From Candidatus Tepidiaquacellales bacterium UBA6667 (lineage in GTDB: Bacteria; Bacteroidota; Ignavibacteria; Tepidaquicellales; Tepidaquicellaceae), in the NCBI GenBank assembly GCA_002455255.1, contig DKKL01000035.1, positions 1 to 64,000 on the forward strand: a stretch of 64,000 nucleotides of DNA, given 5' to 3'. Of this stretch, positions 51,403 to 59,627 are shown in pieces; position 1 is the first letter of the stretch; each line of letters opens with the position of its first letter. The notes under the pieces are model-generated. The model was not told where the DNA came from. It worked only from the letters and a program-made list of their open reading frames with translations, and made no database searches. The position numbers and the translations under genes are program-made.

Positions 51403-51693
51403 ATGAAGGAAAAGTATAAAAAAATTTTAATGGCGGCGGAAGTATTTAAATCTATTTCACATCCGGAAAGATTAAGCATTGTAGAAGTATTATCTCCTGA
51501 TAAAAAATCCTCTGTCACTGAAATTTATGAAAGTCTCCGGTTACCGCAGGCTAAAGTTTCACATCATCTCACAATCCTTAAAAATAAAGGCATTCTTATT
51601 TCTGAAAAAAAAGGAAAGAATATTTTCTATTCTTTATCAAATCCCGGTCTTGCAAAGGTTTTAAAAACAATTGAGAAATATTGTGAAGGGTAA
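51403..51693 (+). CDS. ArsR-family transcriptional regulator
   Basis: A 96-residue winged-helix repressor. The core is FKSISHPERLSIVEVL, TEIYESLRLPQAKVSHHLTILKNKGILISEKKGKNIFYSL. It has only one cysteine, C94 near the end, so it cannot form the two-cysteine persulfide bridge of SqrR/BigR. Its neighbours (TauE, YeeE/YedE, rhodanese, persulfide dioxygenase) strongly suggest it senses a sulfur species and controls that module. It sits 27 bases after the NYN gene, and a promoter for the module lies directly after it. Confidence 0.88.
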   Translation: MKEKYKKILMAAEVFKSISHPERLSIVEVLSPDKKSSVTEIYESLRLPQAKVSHHLTILKNKGILISEKKGKNIFYSLSNPGLAKVLKTIEKYCEG

Positions 51694-51703
51694 TAATTTT
51701 TGA

Positions 51704-51735
51704 TTTGATTATATATCTACATATCTATATATTTG
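51704..51735 (+). promoter_or_regulatory. Promoter of the sulfur module with A+T-rich dyad
   Basis: TTTG at 51704-51707 is followed after 20 bases by TATATTTG (51728-51735), an exact TAnnTTTG element; the start point would be near 51742, about 13 bases before the tauE-like start. An imperfect dyad (ATATATTTGCATATAT) overlaps the -7 region and is a candidate ArsR operator. Confidence 0.5.
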
Positions 51736-51754
51736 CATATATTAAAATAACTAT

Positions 51755-52552
51755 CTGGAAATTTTAGGTTACATATCTGCTTTTGCTGTCGGGTTCACTC
51801 TCGGATTATTCGGTGCCGGTGGAGCAATACTGACTATCCCTATTATGGTTTATTTGTTTAGTGTTGAACCAATACTTGCTACTGTTTATTCTCTTTTTAT
51901 TGTTGGCATAACAGCTTTCATCGGCTCTGTTAATTATTTAAAAGAAGGTTTAATTGATATTAAATCCTCATTGTTTTTTGTTATTCCTTCAGTATTCGTT
52001 ATGCTTCTGATGAGAAAATTTGTTATCCCTGCAATACCGGATGAACTAAATTTATTTACCCTGGAATTTTCTAAAAATACCGGAATACTTGTTTTGTTTA
52101 GTATTGTTTTACTTATAAGTTCGGTTTCAATGATTAAAGGTGGTGTAAAATCAGAATCCAAAGCAACTGAAATTTCTTTAAAGGAAAAATTCATTCTTAT
52201 TTCCTCCGGTATTGCAACCGGATTAATAGGCGGTGCGATTGGTGCCGGTGGGGGATTTATAATTATTCCTGCTCTGGTATTGCTCGCTAAAATGCCAATA
52301 AAAAAAGCGGTTGGTACTTCTCTTATTATTATTGCCATTAATTCACTCGTGGGATTTTTAAGTGATTTAAGCGGGAATTATTATTTTGATTGGAGATTGA
52401 TTTTTTCATTCCTGGCAATTGCTGTAGTAGGTATCATTGTCGGTGGAATGGCTGAGAAAAAAATTTCACCTGCAAAACTGAAGTTATCCTTTGGATATTT
52501 TATTATGATAATGGGTATTTATATTCTATTCAGAGAAACAATTTTAAAATAA
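51755..52552 (+). CDS. TauE/SafE-family sulfite/sulfur exporter
   Basis: An integral membrane permease of 265 residues with about eight helices in two homologous halves: GLFGAGGAILTIPIMVYLF near the start and GLIGGAIGAGGGFIIIPALVLLAKMP in the middle. The frame is open back to 51746 with the conserved first motif upstream of the first ATG (51845), so the ATG cannot be the true start. The most likely start is CTG at 51755 (then EILGYISAF); no ATG, GTG or TTG is available. The family moves sulfite, sulfoacetate or related anions. It leads the sulfur module. Confidence 0.85.
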   Translation: MEILGYISAFAVGFTLGLFGAGGAILTIPIMVYLFSVEPILATVYSLFIVGITAFIGSVNYLKEGLIDIKSSLFFVIPSVFVMLLMRKFVIPAIPDELNLFTLEFSKNTGILVLFSIVLLISSVSMIKGGVKSESKATEISLKEKFILISSGIATGLIGGAIGAGGGFIIIPALVLLAKMPIKKAVGTSLIIIAINSLVGFLSDLSGNYYFDWRLIFSFLAIAVVGIIVGGMAEKKISPAKLKLSFGYFIMIMGIYILFRETILK

Positions 52553-52554
52553 AT

Positions 52555-53055
52555 ATGATAGAAAATATTTTAAATATTATTCGTTCACCATGGCCTTGGT
52601 ATGTATCAGGTCCTTTGATTGGTTTGATGGTTCCTGCTTTGCTTTATTTTGGCAAATCATTAGGAGTCTCCGGCTCTTTCAGAGATATCTGTTCAGTTTC
52701 AATGCCAAATTCAAAAGTTGAATTTATCAAATCTAATAAATGGAAAGAAAATCCATGGAATCTTTTTTTTCTTGCAGGTATTTTCATCGGTGGTTTTATT
52801 ACATATAATTTTTTAATGTCACCTAAAATCAATTTATTTCCGTTGGAATTCTACTCACTTAAAGGAGCGATAATATTAATAATCGGAGGATTTCTTGTCG
52901 GTTTTGGCTCGCGATATGCAGGTGGATGCACTTCAGGACATGGCATAACAGGGTTATCTACATTGCAGCTTCCAAGTCTGTTCGCAATTATCTCGTTTTT
53001 CATCGGCGGTTTCATTGCTCTTTTTTTAACTGATTTTATTATAAATTTAATTTAA
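52555..53055 (+). CDS. YeeE/YedE-family sulfur transporter, first half
   Basis: A 166-residue membrane protein with four to five helices. Two conserved cysteines are seen: C46 (RDICSVSM) and C125 in RYAGGCTSGHGITG, the family signature. YeeE/YedE (DUF395) proteins move thiosulfate or persulfide sulfur across the membrane through cysteines. Here the transporter is split in two, as in many Bacteroidota. It starts two bases after tauE and five before the second half. Confidence 0.9.
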   Translation: MIENILNIIRSPWPWYVSGPLIGLMVPALLYFGKSLGVSGSFRDICSVSMPNSKVEFIKSNKWKENPWNLFFLAGIFIGGFITYNFLMSPKINLFPLEFYSLKGAIILIIGGFLVGFGSRYAGGCTSGHGITGLSTLQLPSLFAIISFFIGGFIALFLTDFIINLI

Positions 53056-53059
53056 TTTT

Positions 53060-53470
53060 TTGGGAAATATAAAATATTTAATTGCAGGATTAATTTTTGG
53101 CATAATTATTACTAAAGCAGAAGTTGTAAGTTGGTTCAGAATTCAGGATATGTTCAGATTTAAAGACCCCTATATGTTCCTCATATTAGGTTCAGCGGTG
53201 ATAACAGGTGCTATTTCTGTTTTAATAATTAAAAAATTTAAAATAAATAATTTTTATGGCGAAGCCATTGTTATTCCTAAAAAAAAATTCAACAAAGGAT
53301 ATATTTTTGGAGGAATTATTTTTGGGATGGGATGGTTTCTCTCAGGACTTTGCCCGGGACCAATGGCTGCTTTAATAGGAGCAGGTTATTTACCTGTAAT
53401 TTTTGCTTTCATTGCAGCATTACTCGGAACTTATACTTATAGTTTTTTTAGAAATAAACTACCTCATTAA
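53060..53470 (+). CDS. YeeE/YedE-family sulfur transporter, second half
   Basis: A 136-residue membrane protein with about four helices: LIAGLIFGIIITKAEVVSWFRIQDMF and the signature FGMGWFLSGLCPGPMAALIGAG, whose cysteine is the family's sulfur-relay residue. The start is TTG at 53060. It pairs with the preceding half, and the two together equal one full YeeE. Confidence 0.9.
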   Translation: MGNIKYLIAGLIFGIIITKAEVVSWFRIQDMFRFKDPYMFLILGSAVITGAISVLIIKKFKINNFYGEAIVIPKKKFNKGYIFGGIIFGMGWFLSGLCPGPMAALIGAGYLPVIFAFIAALLGTYTYSFFRNKLPH

Positions 53471-53480
53471 AAATTAAAAA

Positions 53481-53807
53481 ATGAAACATCAACACATTTC
53501 ATCAGAAGAATTTAAGAAAAAAATTGAAGAAGGTGGTCATATATTAATTGACACCAGAACTCACGAAGAATTTCATTCAGGTCATCTAAAAGATGCAAAA
53601 CATATAGATTTCCATTCTCCGACTTTTCAAATGGAACTTATGGAACTTGACAAAGAACAAAAATATCTTGTTTATTGCCGTTCAGGAAACAGAAGCGGAC
53701 AAGCAATGAATATGATGAAGTTTATGAATTTCAAAGAAGTTTATAATCTAAACGGTGGAATCATAGACTGGAGTGAAAATGGATTTGAAATAATTAAATT
53801 AAATTAA
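53481..53807 (+). CDS. Single-domain rhodanese
   Basis: A 108-residue sulfurtransferase. ILIDTRTHEEFHSGHLKDAKHID is the first strand and turn, and the active loop is CRSGNRS with C66. It accepts sulfane sulfur as a persulfide, probably from the transporter pair, and passes it to cyanide, glutathione or another thiol. No signal peptide, so cytoplasmic. It lies between the transporter halves and the dioxygenase. Confidence 0.9.
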   Translation: MKHQHISSEEFKKKIEEGGHILIDTRTHEEFHSGHLKDAKHIDFHSPTFQMELMELDKEQKYLVYCRSGNRSGQAMNMMKFMNFKEVYNLNGGIIDWSENGFEIIKLN

Positions 53808-53813
53808 AATTAT

Positions 53814-55142
53814 ATGTTAATAGAACAATTTTATGATGATAATCTTGCACATGCTTCTTATGTAATTATTAGCAACGGTGATGCTGCTGTGATTGATCCC
53901 GCAAGAGATCCATATCCTTATTTAGATTTTATTTCTAAAAATGAAGCTCAGTTAAAAGCAATAATAGAAACTCATCCTCATGCAGATTTTGTTAGTTCTC
54001 ATCTTGAACTTCATAAAAAAACCAACGCTGATATATATGTTGGCAAACTTGTTGGTGTTTTCTATCCTCATAAAGGAGTTGAAGATGGAGATGAAATTAT
54101 CCTCGGTAGCATCAGATTAAAATTTATCCTTACTCCCGGTCATTCTCCTGACTCAATAAGTATCATTGTTTATAACAAAGATAATAAACCTTATGCATTA
54201 TTGTCCGGTGATACGTTATTTGTTGGTGATGTCGGAAGACCTGATTTGAGAGAATCTGCCGGAAATATTTCCAAAAAAAGGGAAGAACTCGCAGGAGCAA
54301 TGTTTGATACTGTGCAAACAAAATTGAAAACTTTAAATGATGATATTCTTGTTTATCCGGCACACGGTGCCGGTTCATTATGTGGTAAGGCATTAAGTGA
54401 TGCACGATTCTCCACTATAGGAAGAGAAAAAACTCAAAATTATGCTTTTCAAATTTCAGACAAAACTGAATTTATAAATAGCCTTCTTCAAGACCAACCT
54501 TTTATTCCGGCTTATTTCGGCTATGATGTTGAGTTAAACAGAATAGGAGCTCCTGATTTTTATGAAAGCATTAATGCAATTCCTAAACTTGATTCAAATA
54601 CAGAAATTCCGGAGAATTCAACTATAGTTGATGTTCGAGAACGTAAAGAATTCAGAAAAAAGCATATTAAAAATTCGATTAACATATTTCAAGATACGAA
54701 ATTTGAAACATGGCTTGGAACTTTAGTAAATCCGAATGAAAAATTTTATCTGATTTGTAATTCAAAAGATGATTTTGATAAGATTTTGAAAAGAACTGCA
54801 AAAATTGGATATGAAGTAAATGTATTGGGAATATTAACATTACCTGAAAAAGCATCTTTTGTATCAGATGAATTGGATTTAAAACACTTTAGAGAAAATA
54901 CCGACAGTTATACAATAATAGACGTCAGAAATCCATCTGAAACTTCGAAGGGGTTAAAGTTTAATAACGCTATGGCTATTCCTTTGAGCGAATTAAGAAT
55001 TAAGATGGACATTATCCCTCATGATAAACCTGTTGTTGTTCACTGTGCAGGTGGTTATAGGTCGGCTATAGCATTGAGCATTGTTGAAAATAAAATTAAG
55101 AATAAAGTTTTCGATCTTGGTGAAGAAGTAAAATCTTATTAA
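53814..55142 (+). CDS. Persulfide dioxygenase-like MBL protein fused to two rhodanese domains
   Basis: A 442-residue protein. Residues 1 to about 230 are an MBL domain with ETHE1-like features: H54, H56, D58 and H63 (THPHADFVSSH), H110 (PGHSPDS), D133 (SGDTLFVGDVGRPDL) and H184 (PAHGAGSLCG). ETHE1 uses one iron and oxidises glutathione persulfide to sulfite. Then come two rhodanese domains: about 265-345 (IVDVRERKEFRKKHIKN, with C315 in ICNSKDD, a degenerate loop) and about 365-440 with an intact CAGGYRS (C411). It closes the sulfur module; the sulfite it makes would suit the TauE permease. Confidence 0.9.
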   Translation: MLIEQFYDDNLAHASYVIISNGDAAVIDPARDPYPYLDFISKNEAQLKAIIETHPHADFVSSHLELHKKTNADIYVGKLVGVFYPHKGVEDGDEIILGSIRLKFILTPGHSPDSISIIVYNKDNKPYALLSGDTLFVGDVGRPDLRESAGNISKKREELAGAMFDTVQTKLKTLNDDILVYPAHGAGSLCGKALSDARFSTIGREKTQNYAFQISDKTEFINSLLQDQPFIPAYFGYDVELNRIGAPDFYESINAIPKLDSNTEIPENSTIVDVRERKEFRKKHIKNSINIFQDTKFETWLGTLVNPNEKFYLICNSKDDFDKILKRTAKIGYEVNVLGILTLPEKASFVSDELDLKHFRENTDSYTIIDVRNPSETSKGLKFNNAMAIPLSELRIKMDIIPHDKPVVVHCAGGYRSAIALSIVENKIKNKVFDLGEEVKSY

Positions 55143-55189
55143 TTTTAATAAGTAGATTGTAATATAAAATAAATATATTTTAGATTTCT

Positions 55190-56122
55190 ATGCCTATAGT
55201 AGATGTAAAGAAACTAACAAAACAATATCCGGCGAAAAATTTTTCCAAAGACAAAATTACAGCATTAAATAATTTTAGTCTTCAGGTAGAACCCGGAAGT
55301 ATATTCGGTCTGCTTGGACCAAACGGAGCAGGAAAAACTACTTTAGTTAAAATTTTGCTTGGTATTACTTTCCCTACTTCTGGCGAAGTAAATATTTTTG
55401 AAAAACCCGTTACAGATATTTCCTACAAATTTAAAGTTGGTTATTTACCAGAAAATCACAGATTTCCAAATTATTTATCAGGTGAGCAGGTTCTATCATA
55501 CTATGGCAGAATGTCCGGTATGGCTGATAAAGAAGTAAAAATAAAAATACCTGAAATGTTATCTCTTGTGGGGATGAGTGATTGGGCAAAAACAAAGATT
55601 AAAAAATACTCTAAAGGTATGATGCAAAGACTTGGTCTTGCACAGGCAATGATTAATAGTCCTGAACTGATTTTTCTTGATGAACCCACTGATGGTGTAG
55701 ATCCTATCGGAAGAAAGGAAATTAGAGATATTCTCTTAAATTTAAAAAATGAAGGTAAAACTATTTTTCTAAATTCACATTTGTTAAGCGAGATAGAATT
55801 AGTTTGTGATAAAGTTGCTATTCTTGATAAAGGAACTTTGGTAAAAATGGGTTCTGTCGAAGAGATTACATCCGGCGAAGATTCCTATTTATTCCATACA
55901 AATGATTTAACCGATTCACTCGTCAACGATTTAATTTTGAAATTTAAAGTAGTTATGCACGGGAAAAATGAGTTTTCTTACGCAACTTCTTCTATTGAAG
56001 ATGTAAATAATATATTAGATTTTTTAAGGTCAGAAAAAGTTTTGATTTTTGGATTTAATAAAGAAAAAACTTCACTTGAAGATATGTTTATAAATATTAT
56101 TGGAAAGCAAACAGTAAATTGA
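55190..56122 (+). CDS. ABC-2-type exporter ATP-binding protein
   Basis: A 310-residue ATPase with Walker A GPNGAGKTT, the signature YSKGMMQRLGLAQAM, Walker B LIFLDEPTDGVD and the H-loop NSHLLSE. The last 80 residues form the extra C-terminal domain of NatA/CcmA-like proteins. Transports an unknown substrate with the next gene. Overlaps it by four bases. Confidence 0.9.
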   Translation: MPIVDVKKLTKQYPAKNFSKDKITALNNFSLQVEPGSIFGLLGPNGAGKTTLVKILLGITFPTSGEVNIFEKPVTDISYKFKVGYLPENHRFPNYLSGEQVLSYYGRMSGMADKEVKIKIPEMLSLVGMSDWAKTKIKKYSKGMMQRLGLAQAMINSPELIFLDEPTDGVDPIGRKEIRDILLNLKNEGKTIFLNSHLLSEIELVCDKVAILDKGTLVKMGSVEEITSGEDSYLFHTNDLTDSLVNDLILKFKVVMHGKNEFSYATSSIEDVNNILDFLRSEKVLIFGFNKEKTSLEDMFINIIGKQTVN

Positions 56123-56934
56123 TATTTAAAACTCTATTATATAGCACAATTCGTGAAGCAATTGAGAAAAAAATTGTATTGGCAATTTTTACTTTAATAG
56201 GACTTGTTGTTTTTCTAATGCTTCTGTTTATAAATCTGGATTCTGTAGATGGTATTCAACAAATGCTCTCTCTCGGCGGTGACGAAACTTATAGGGAAAA
56301 TATTATCAGGTTTACTTCAGAATTGTTAAATCAGTTCACTTTTCTCGCTGTCTTTTTTCTACTATTAATTTTTTCAGCATCTTACATTCCATCAATGTTG
56401 GAAAAAGGAAGTATTGATGTGCTATTATCAAAACCGGTTTCAAGACCTAAAATTATAATTGCAAAATTTCTTTCTGTAGTTTTCTTAGCATTTATAATTC
56501 TCTCATTCTTGATTTTGTTAATCTGGATTATGGTTTCCGCAAGATCGGGAATTTGGCATTTCCCGTTTCTCACTTCAATTCTTTGGTTCACTTTGATATT
56601 TGCAATCTTATATTCTTTTCAGATGTTCCTCGGATTAGTTACTCAAAATACTATAATTTCTTTAGCGATTAATCTTTTTATTCTTTTTCCAATTTCAGCA
56701 GTTCTCGCTGTTAGAGAGCAGACTATTTTCACTCTTGTTGATTCGGGTTTCGTAAAATTCATTGTTGATTTTTTATATTACATCTTGCCTAAAGCATGGG
56801 ATTTAAGAGAAATGTGTGTAAATTTAATTTTGGGTTACGGGGTTGAATCATATCAACCTTTAATTACATCTGTATTATTTATGTTTACAGTAATTTCTCT
56901 TTCCGTTTACTACTTCTCTAAAAAAGATTATTAA
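56119..56934 (+). CDS. ABC-2-type exporter permease
   Basis: A 271-residue membrane protein with six predicted helices and a typical block ASYIPSMLEKGSIDVLLSKPVSRPKIIIAKFLS. The start is TTG at 56119, overlapping the ATPase stop. The substrate cannot be read; such pairs in this group may relate to surface or gliding functions. Convergent with dps. Confidence 0.88.
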   Translation: MIFKTLLYSTIREAIEKKIVLAIFTLIGLVVFLMLLFINLDSVDGIQQMLSLGGDETYRENIIRFTSELLNQFTFLAVFFLLLIFSASYIPSMLEKGSIDVLLSKPVSRPKIIIAKFLSVVFLAFIILSFLILLIWIMVSARSGIWHFPFLTSILWFTLIFAILYSFQMFLGLVTQNTIISLAINLFILFPISAVLAVREQTIFTLVDSGFVKFIVDFLYYILPKAWDLREMCVNLILGYGVESYQPLITSVLFMFTVISLSVYYFSKKDY

Positions 56935-56941
56935 AAAAATC

Positions 56942-57412
56942 TTATGATAAGTAAGACCTCAACATCCAAGCCATCTTTTCGTGTTTTTCCATTAATGCCG
57001 TAACAAAATCCGCAGAACCTGCATCCTTAAACTTATCGCTAAAATCTCCTTCACATTTTCTTAGTTCCTTAATCAGTGTTTCATGATCTTGTAATAAATT
57101 TTTAATCTGCTTCTCGGCTTTGTTGTTTGAATTAGGTTCAAGTAAATTTGTTAAACTGAGGAAATCCTGAAGTCTCCCAGTGCTGTAATGTCCGATTGAA
57201 CGAATTCTTTCGGCAATATCATCTATCATTTCATCAATTTCTTCATATTGAGATTCGAAAAGTTTGTGTAACTCCATAAAATTTGGTGCTTCTACATTCC
57301 AATGATAGTTTCGCGTTTTTGTATATAATACATATTCATCTGCCAGAATAACCTGAAGTTTATCTGCAACTGCTTTTGTATTTTTTTCGGAAATTCCAAT
57401 ATCTGCTTTCAT
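56942..57412 (-). CDS. dps: Dps-like ferritin
   Basis: A 156-residue DNA-binding/iron-storing mini-ferritin that forms dodecamers and protects against peroxide. The ferroxidase residues follow the H-x11-H-x14-D-x3-E spacing: H37, H49, D64, E68 (YHWNVEAPNF, DEMIDDIAERI). The N-terminus is short and not very basic, so DNA binding may be weak. It lies at the 3' end of a minus-strand stress block. Confidence 0.92.
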   Translation of the reverse strand: MKADIGISEKNTKAVADKLQVILADEYVLYTKTRNYHWNVEAPNFMELHKLFESQYEEIDEMIDDIAERIRSIGHYSTGRLQDFLSLTNLLEPNSNNKAEKQIKNLLQDHETLIKELRKCEGDFSDKFKDAGSADFVTALMEKHEKMAWMLRSYLS

Positions 57413-57417
57413 AATAT

Positions 57418-57939
57418 TTATTTTATTAAATTAAAAAATTCAATCCAAGGACCAATTTCTTCCCTGTATTGCTTTGCCATAATTCTTGATATTTGAGAAA
57501 TATGAGTTAAATCGTGAACTGTCCATGTTGATAAAAGTTGCCTCAGTGTTACTTCTCCAAAAACAGGATGTAATCCGGTTTTATTTAAATCGTCATCTGT
57601 TAAATCAAGATATCTTAATACACGTATATTTTCTATTCGTAAAGCTTTAAATTCATCTAAAAGTTCTGCGGTTCTTTTTGATTCAATCTCTTCCTTATGC
57701 CCTTCCATATTGAATACTTCAAATGTTTTTTCATTTTCATCATTAAGTATTATCAGTATTCTCGGAATCCAATCTGTCTTTTCACCATGAATCAAATGTC
57801 CGATTATTTCTACAGTATTCCACGTATTATCCCCTTCATTTGAAATAACCCATTCTTCAGATAATCCATTCACCATTCTTTCTAAAATCAATGGTGTTCT
57901 TTCAAGTATTTCAAGTGATTTGTTTAATTCAAAATTCAT
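57418..57939 (-). CDS. DinB-family protein (first)
   Basis: A 173-residue four-helix bundle protein of the DinB superfamily. Metal ligands: H48 or H51 (IIGHLIHGEKTDW) and the pair HDLTH near the C-terminus. DinB proteins are putative thiol-dependent transferases, often stress-induced; the substrate here is unknown. Close to dps and downstream of AlkC. Different in sequence from the other DinB in this block. Confidence 0.85.
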   Translation of the reverse strand: MNFELNKSLEILERTPLILERMVNGLSEEWVISNEGDNTWNTVEIIGHLIHGEKTDWIPRILIILNDENEKTFEVFNMEGHKEEIESKRTAELLDEFKALRIENIRVLRYLDLTDDDLNKTGLHPVFGEVTLRQLLSTWTVHDLTHISQISRIMAKQYREEIGPWIEFFNLIK

Positions 57940-57971
57940 TTCTTCTTTTCTCTAAAGTTCTTAAAAATTAA

Positions 57972-59072
57972 TCAAATTTTCAAATTGAATATTTGTATCT
58001 TTTTTTCTATTCCGTTAATTATTAATCCTAATTTATGTTCGCCGGTATAATATTTCCTTGTTGTAATTTGTTTAAAATTATGAAATTTTTCAGTCCTAAT
58101 TTCTTGTCCCGGTAATAAATTTTTCTCACTGATTTTAAAAACTTTTTTGTTAAGGTTACCATTTTTTATTCTGAAATAAACTGCATATTCAAGTCTTAGA
58201 AACAATTCTTTTTTACTTTTGTTTTTTATATCAAAAGTAAAATTTAGTTTTTCTCCTACTCTCACATTATTATTTTTTACAATGAATTTGTTTATTACAA
58301 TTTCTTTAGAATCGTTTAATCCATAGATTTTTAATATTTCTTTATCGCCTTTTTTTAGTAATGTTCTCGATGCATGTTTAATTATTTTATCTGTTTCTTC
58401 TGATTTTCCTTTCCATTTCCTGAAAAATTTTAAAACCAATTCAGGGTTATCTTTTGATATATCATTCAAATTATTAGCAACACTTTTCCTAACCCAAAAA
58501 TTTTCATCATTAATTAAATTTTCAAGGATTGGAAAAATATTCGTCGGATTCTTCTTGAATACCGGTAATGCAATACCCCAAGGTAATCTCGGTCTTATAC
58601 CTTCGCTTGAAAGTCTTCTAACTGAATGATGTTTACTCTTTGACCAATTCATCATTTGTTTGACCATTCTATCTTCATATCTTAAAATGAACGGTCTGAC
58701 GGCAAACTCACAACTAACTAATTTTGTAATTTCTTCCATTGCCTTAATTGATAATTCATAATTATCAATTCCGTATATTTCAATAAAATCCGGGAAAATA
58801 ATAAACTCTAATCCAAATAATCCTCTTTTGTCTTTTTTAAATTCGGTACTAATATCTACAATTAATTTTATGCTTTTATTTATATCTTCAGGCAAATATT
58901 TTCTTAAAGTAAGTGTTGTGTGCCTCATTCTTTCTTTAAGTTCCATATTTCTAAATTCATCATTCAAAACATTTTTTATAAAGCCAGAATTTTTGAAATC
59001 AGGGTATATTCCTTTTATCACTTCACATAGTTTAATATAAAAATTCTCATTAAAATAATCTTTGAGTAGCAT
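57972..59072 (-). CDS. alkC: AlkC-like 3-methyladenine DNA glycosylase
   Basis: A 366-residue HEAT-like repeat protein, with the AlkC block WSKSKHHSVRRLSSEGIRPRLPWGIALPVFK at about 145-175 and NFWVRKSVANNLNDISKDNPELVLKF next. The last 100 residues (VRVGEKLNFTFDIKNKSK, EYAVYFRIKN, HKLGLIINGIEKK) form an Ig-like domain, as found in some AlkC proteins. It should excise methylated adenine or cytosine. It is in a unit with DinB genes and dps. Confidence 0.85.
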   Translation of the reverse strand: MLLKDYFNENFYIKLCEVIKGIYPDFKNSGFIKNVLNDEFRNMELKERMRHTTLTLRKYLPEDINKSIKLIVDISTEFKKDKRGLFGLEFIIFPDFIEIYGIDNYELSIKAMEEITKLVSCEFAVRPFILRYEDRMVKQMMNWSKSKHHSVRRLSSEGIRPRLPWGIALPVFKKNPTNIFPILENLINDENFWVRKSVANNLNDISKDNPELVLKFFRKWKGKSEETDKIIKHASRTLLKKGDKEILKIYGLNDSKEIVINKFIVKNNNVRVGEKLNFTFDIKNKSKKELFLRLEYAVYFRIKNGNLNKKVFKISEKNLLPGQEIRTEKFHNFKQITTRKYYTGEHKLGLIINGIEKKIQIFNLKI

Positions 59073-59090
59073 AATTTTAAAATTTGATAA

Positions 59091-59594
59091 TTATCCGGCG
59101 TAAGTAAGCGGATTATCGGTTTTGTATCTCAAATAGTTTAATTTTAAAAGAACTATTTGTCTTATGTGATGGTAATCATGAGCAAGCCAGCAATTATAAA
59201 AATATTCAGCATTTACTTCTCCTAAGACTTTATGATAAATTTTATTTGACCAATTGGGATTTTCAAATGACTTAATCAGGTTTACTGATTTATCTCTTTC
59301 TTGAAGAAAACTTTTAAGTATTTCTTCGTAATTTTTTGATGAATATTCTCTTGATGAAACCCATCCTATTGGGTCAATAGGCGGTAATTCTTTCTCAGGT
59401 GTGTATAAAACAAATTCCACTCTTTGTCTGAAATCTTCTCTTTCTTCATCGTATAAATGACAGACAATTTCGAGTAAATTCCATTTTCCTTCTTCCGGTC
59501 TCCACTTTGTAATTTCATCAGAAAGTCCGGTCAGTAGATTTTCAAAAATTTTTTTGTTGTTATTTAATTCACTTAATACAAACTCTTTCACCAT
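59091..59594 (-). CDS. DinB-family protein (second)
   Basis: A 167-residue DinB_2-type protein. Histidines that would bind metal: His in EIVCHLYDEEREDF and the HDYHH in LAHDYHHIRQIV. Family members are four-helix bundles with putative metal-dependent transferase activity. The gene lies 18 bases before AlkC, and both are likely on one transcript. Confidence 0.88.
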   Translation of the reverse strand: MVKEFVLSELNNNKKIFENLLTGLSDEITKWRPEEGKWNLLEIVCHLYDEEREDFRQRVEFVLYTPEKELPPIDPIGWVSSREYSSKNYEEILKSFLQERDKSVNLIKSFENPNWSNKIYHKVLGEVNAEYFYNCWLAHDYHHIRQIVLLKLNYLRYKTDNPLTYAG

Positions 59595-59627
59595 AATTTT
59601 TCTTTTAAATCACGGGGAAATTATGCG

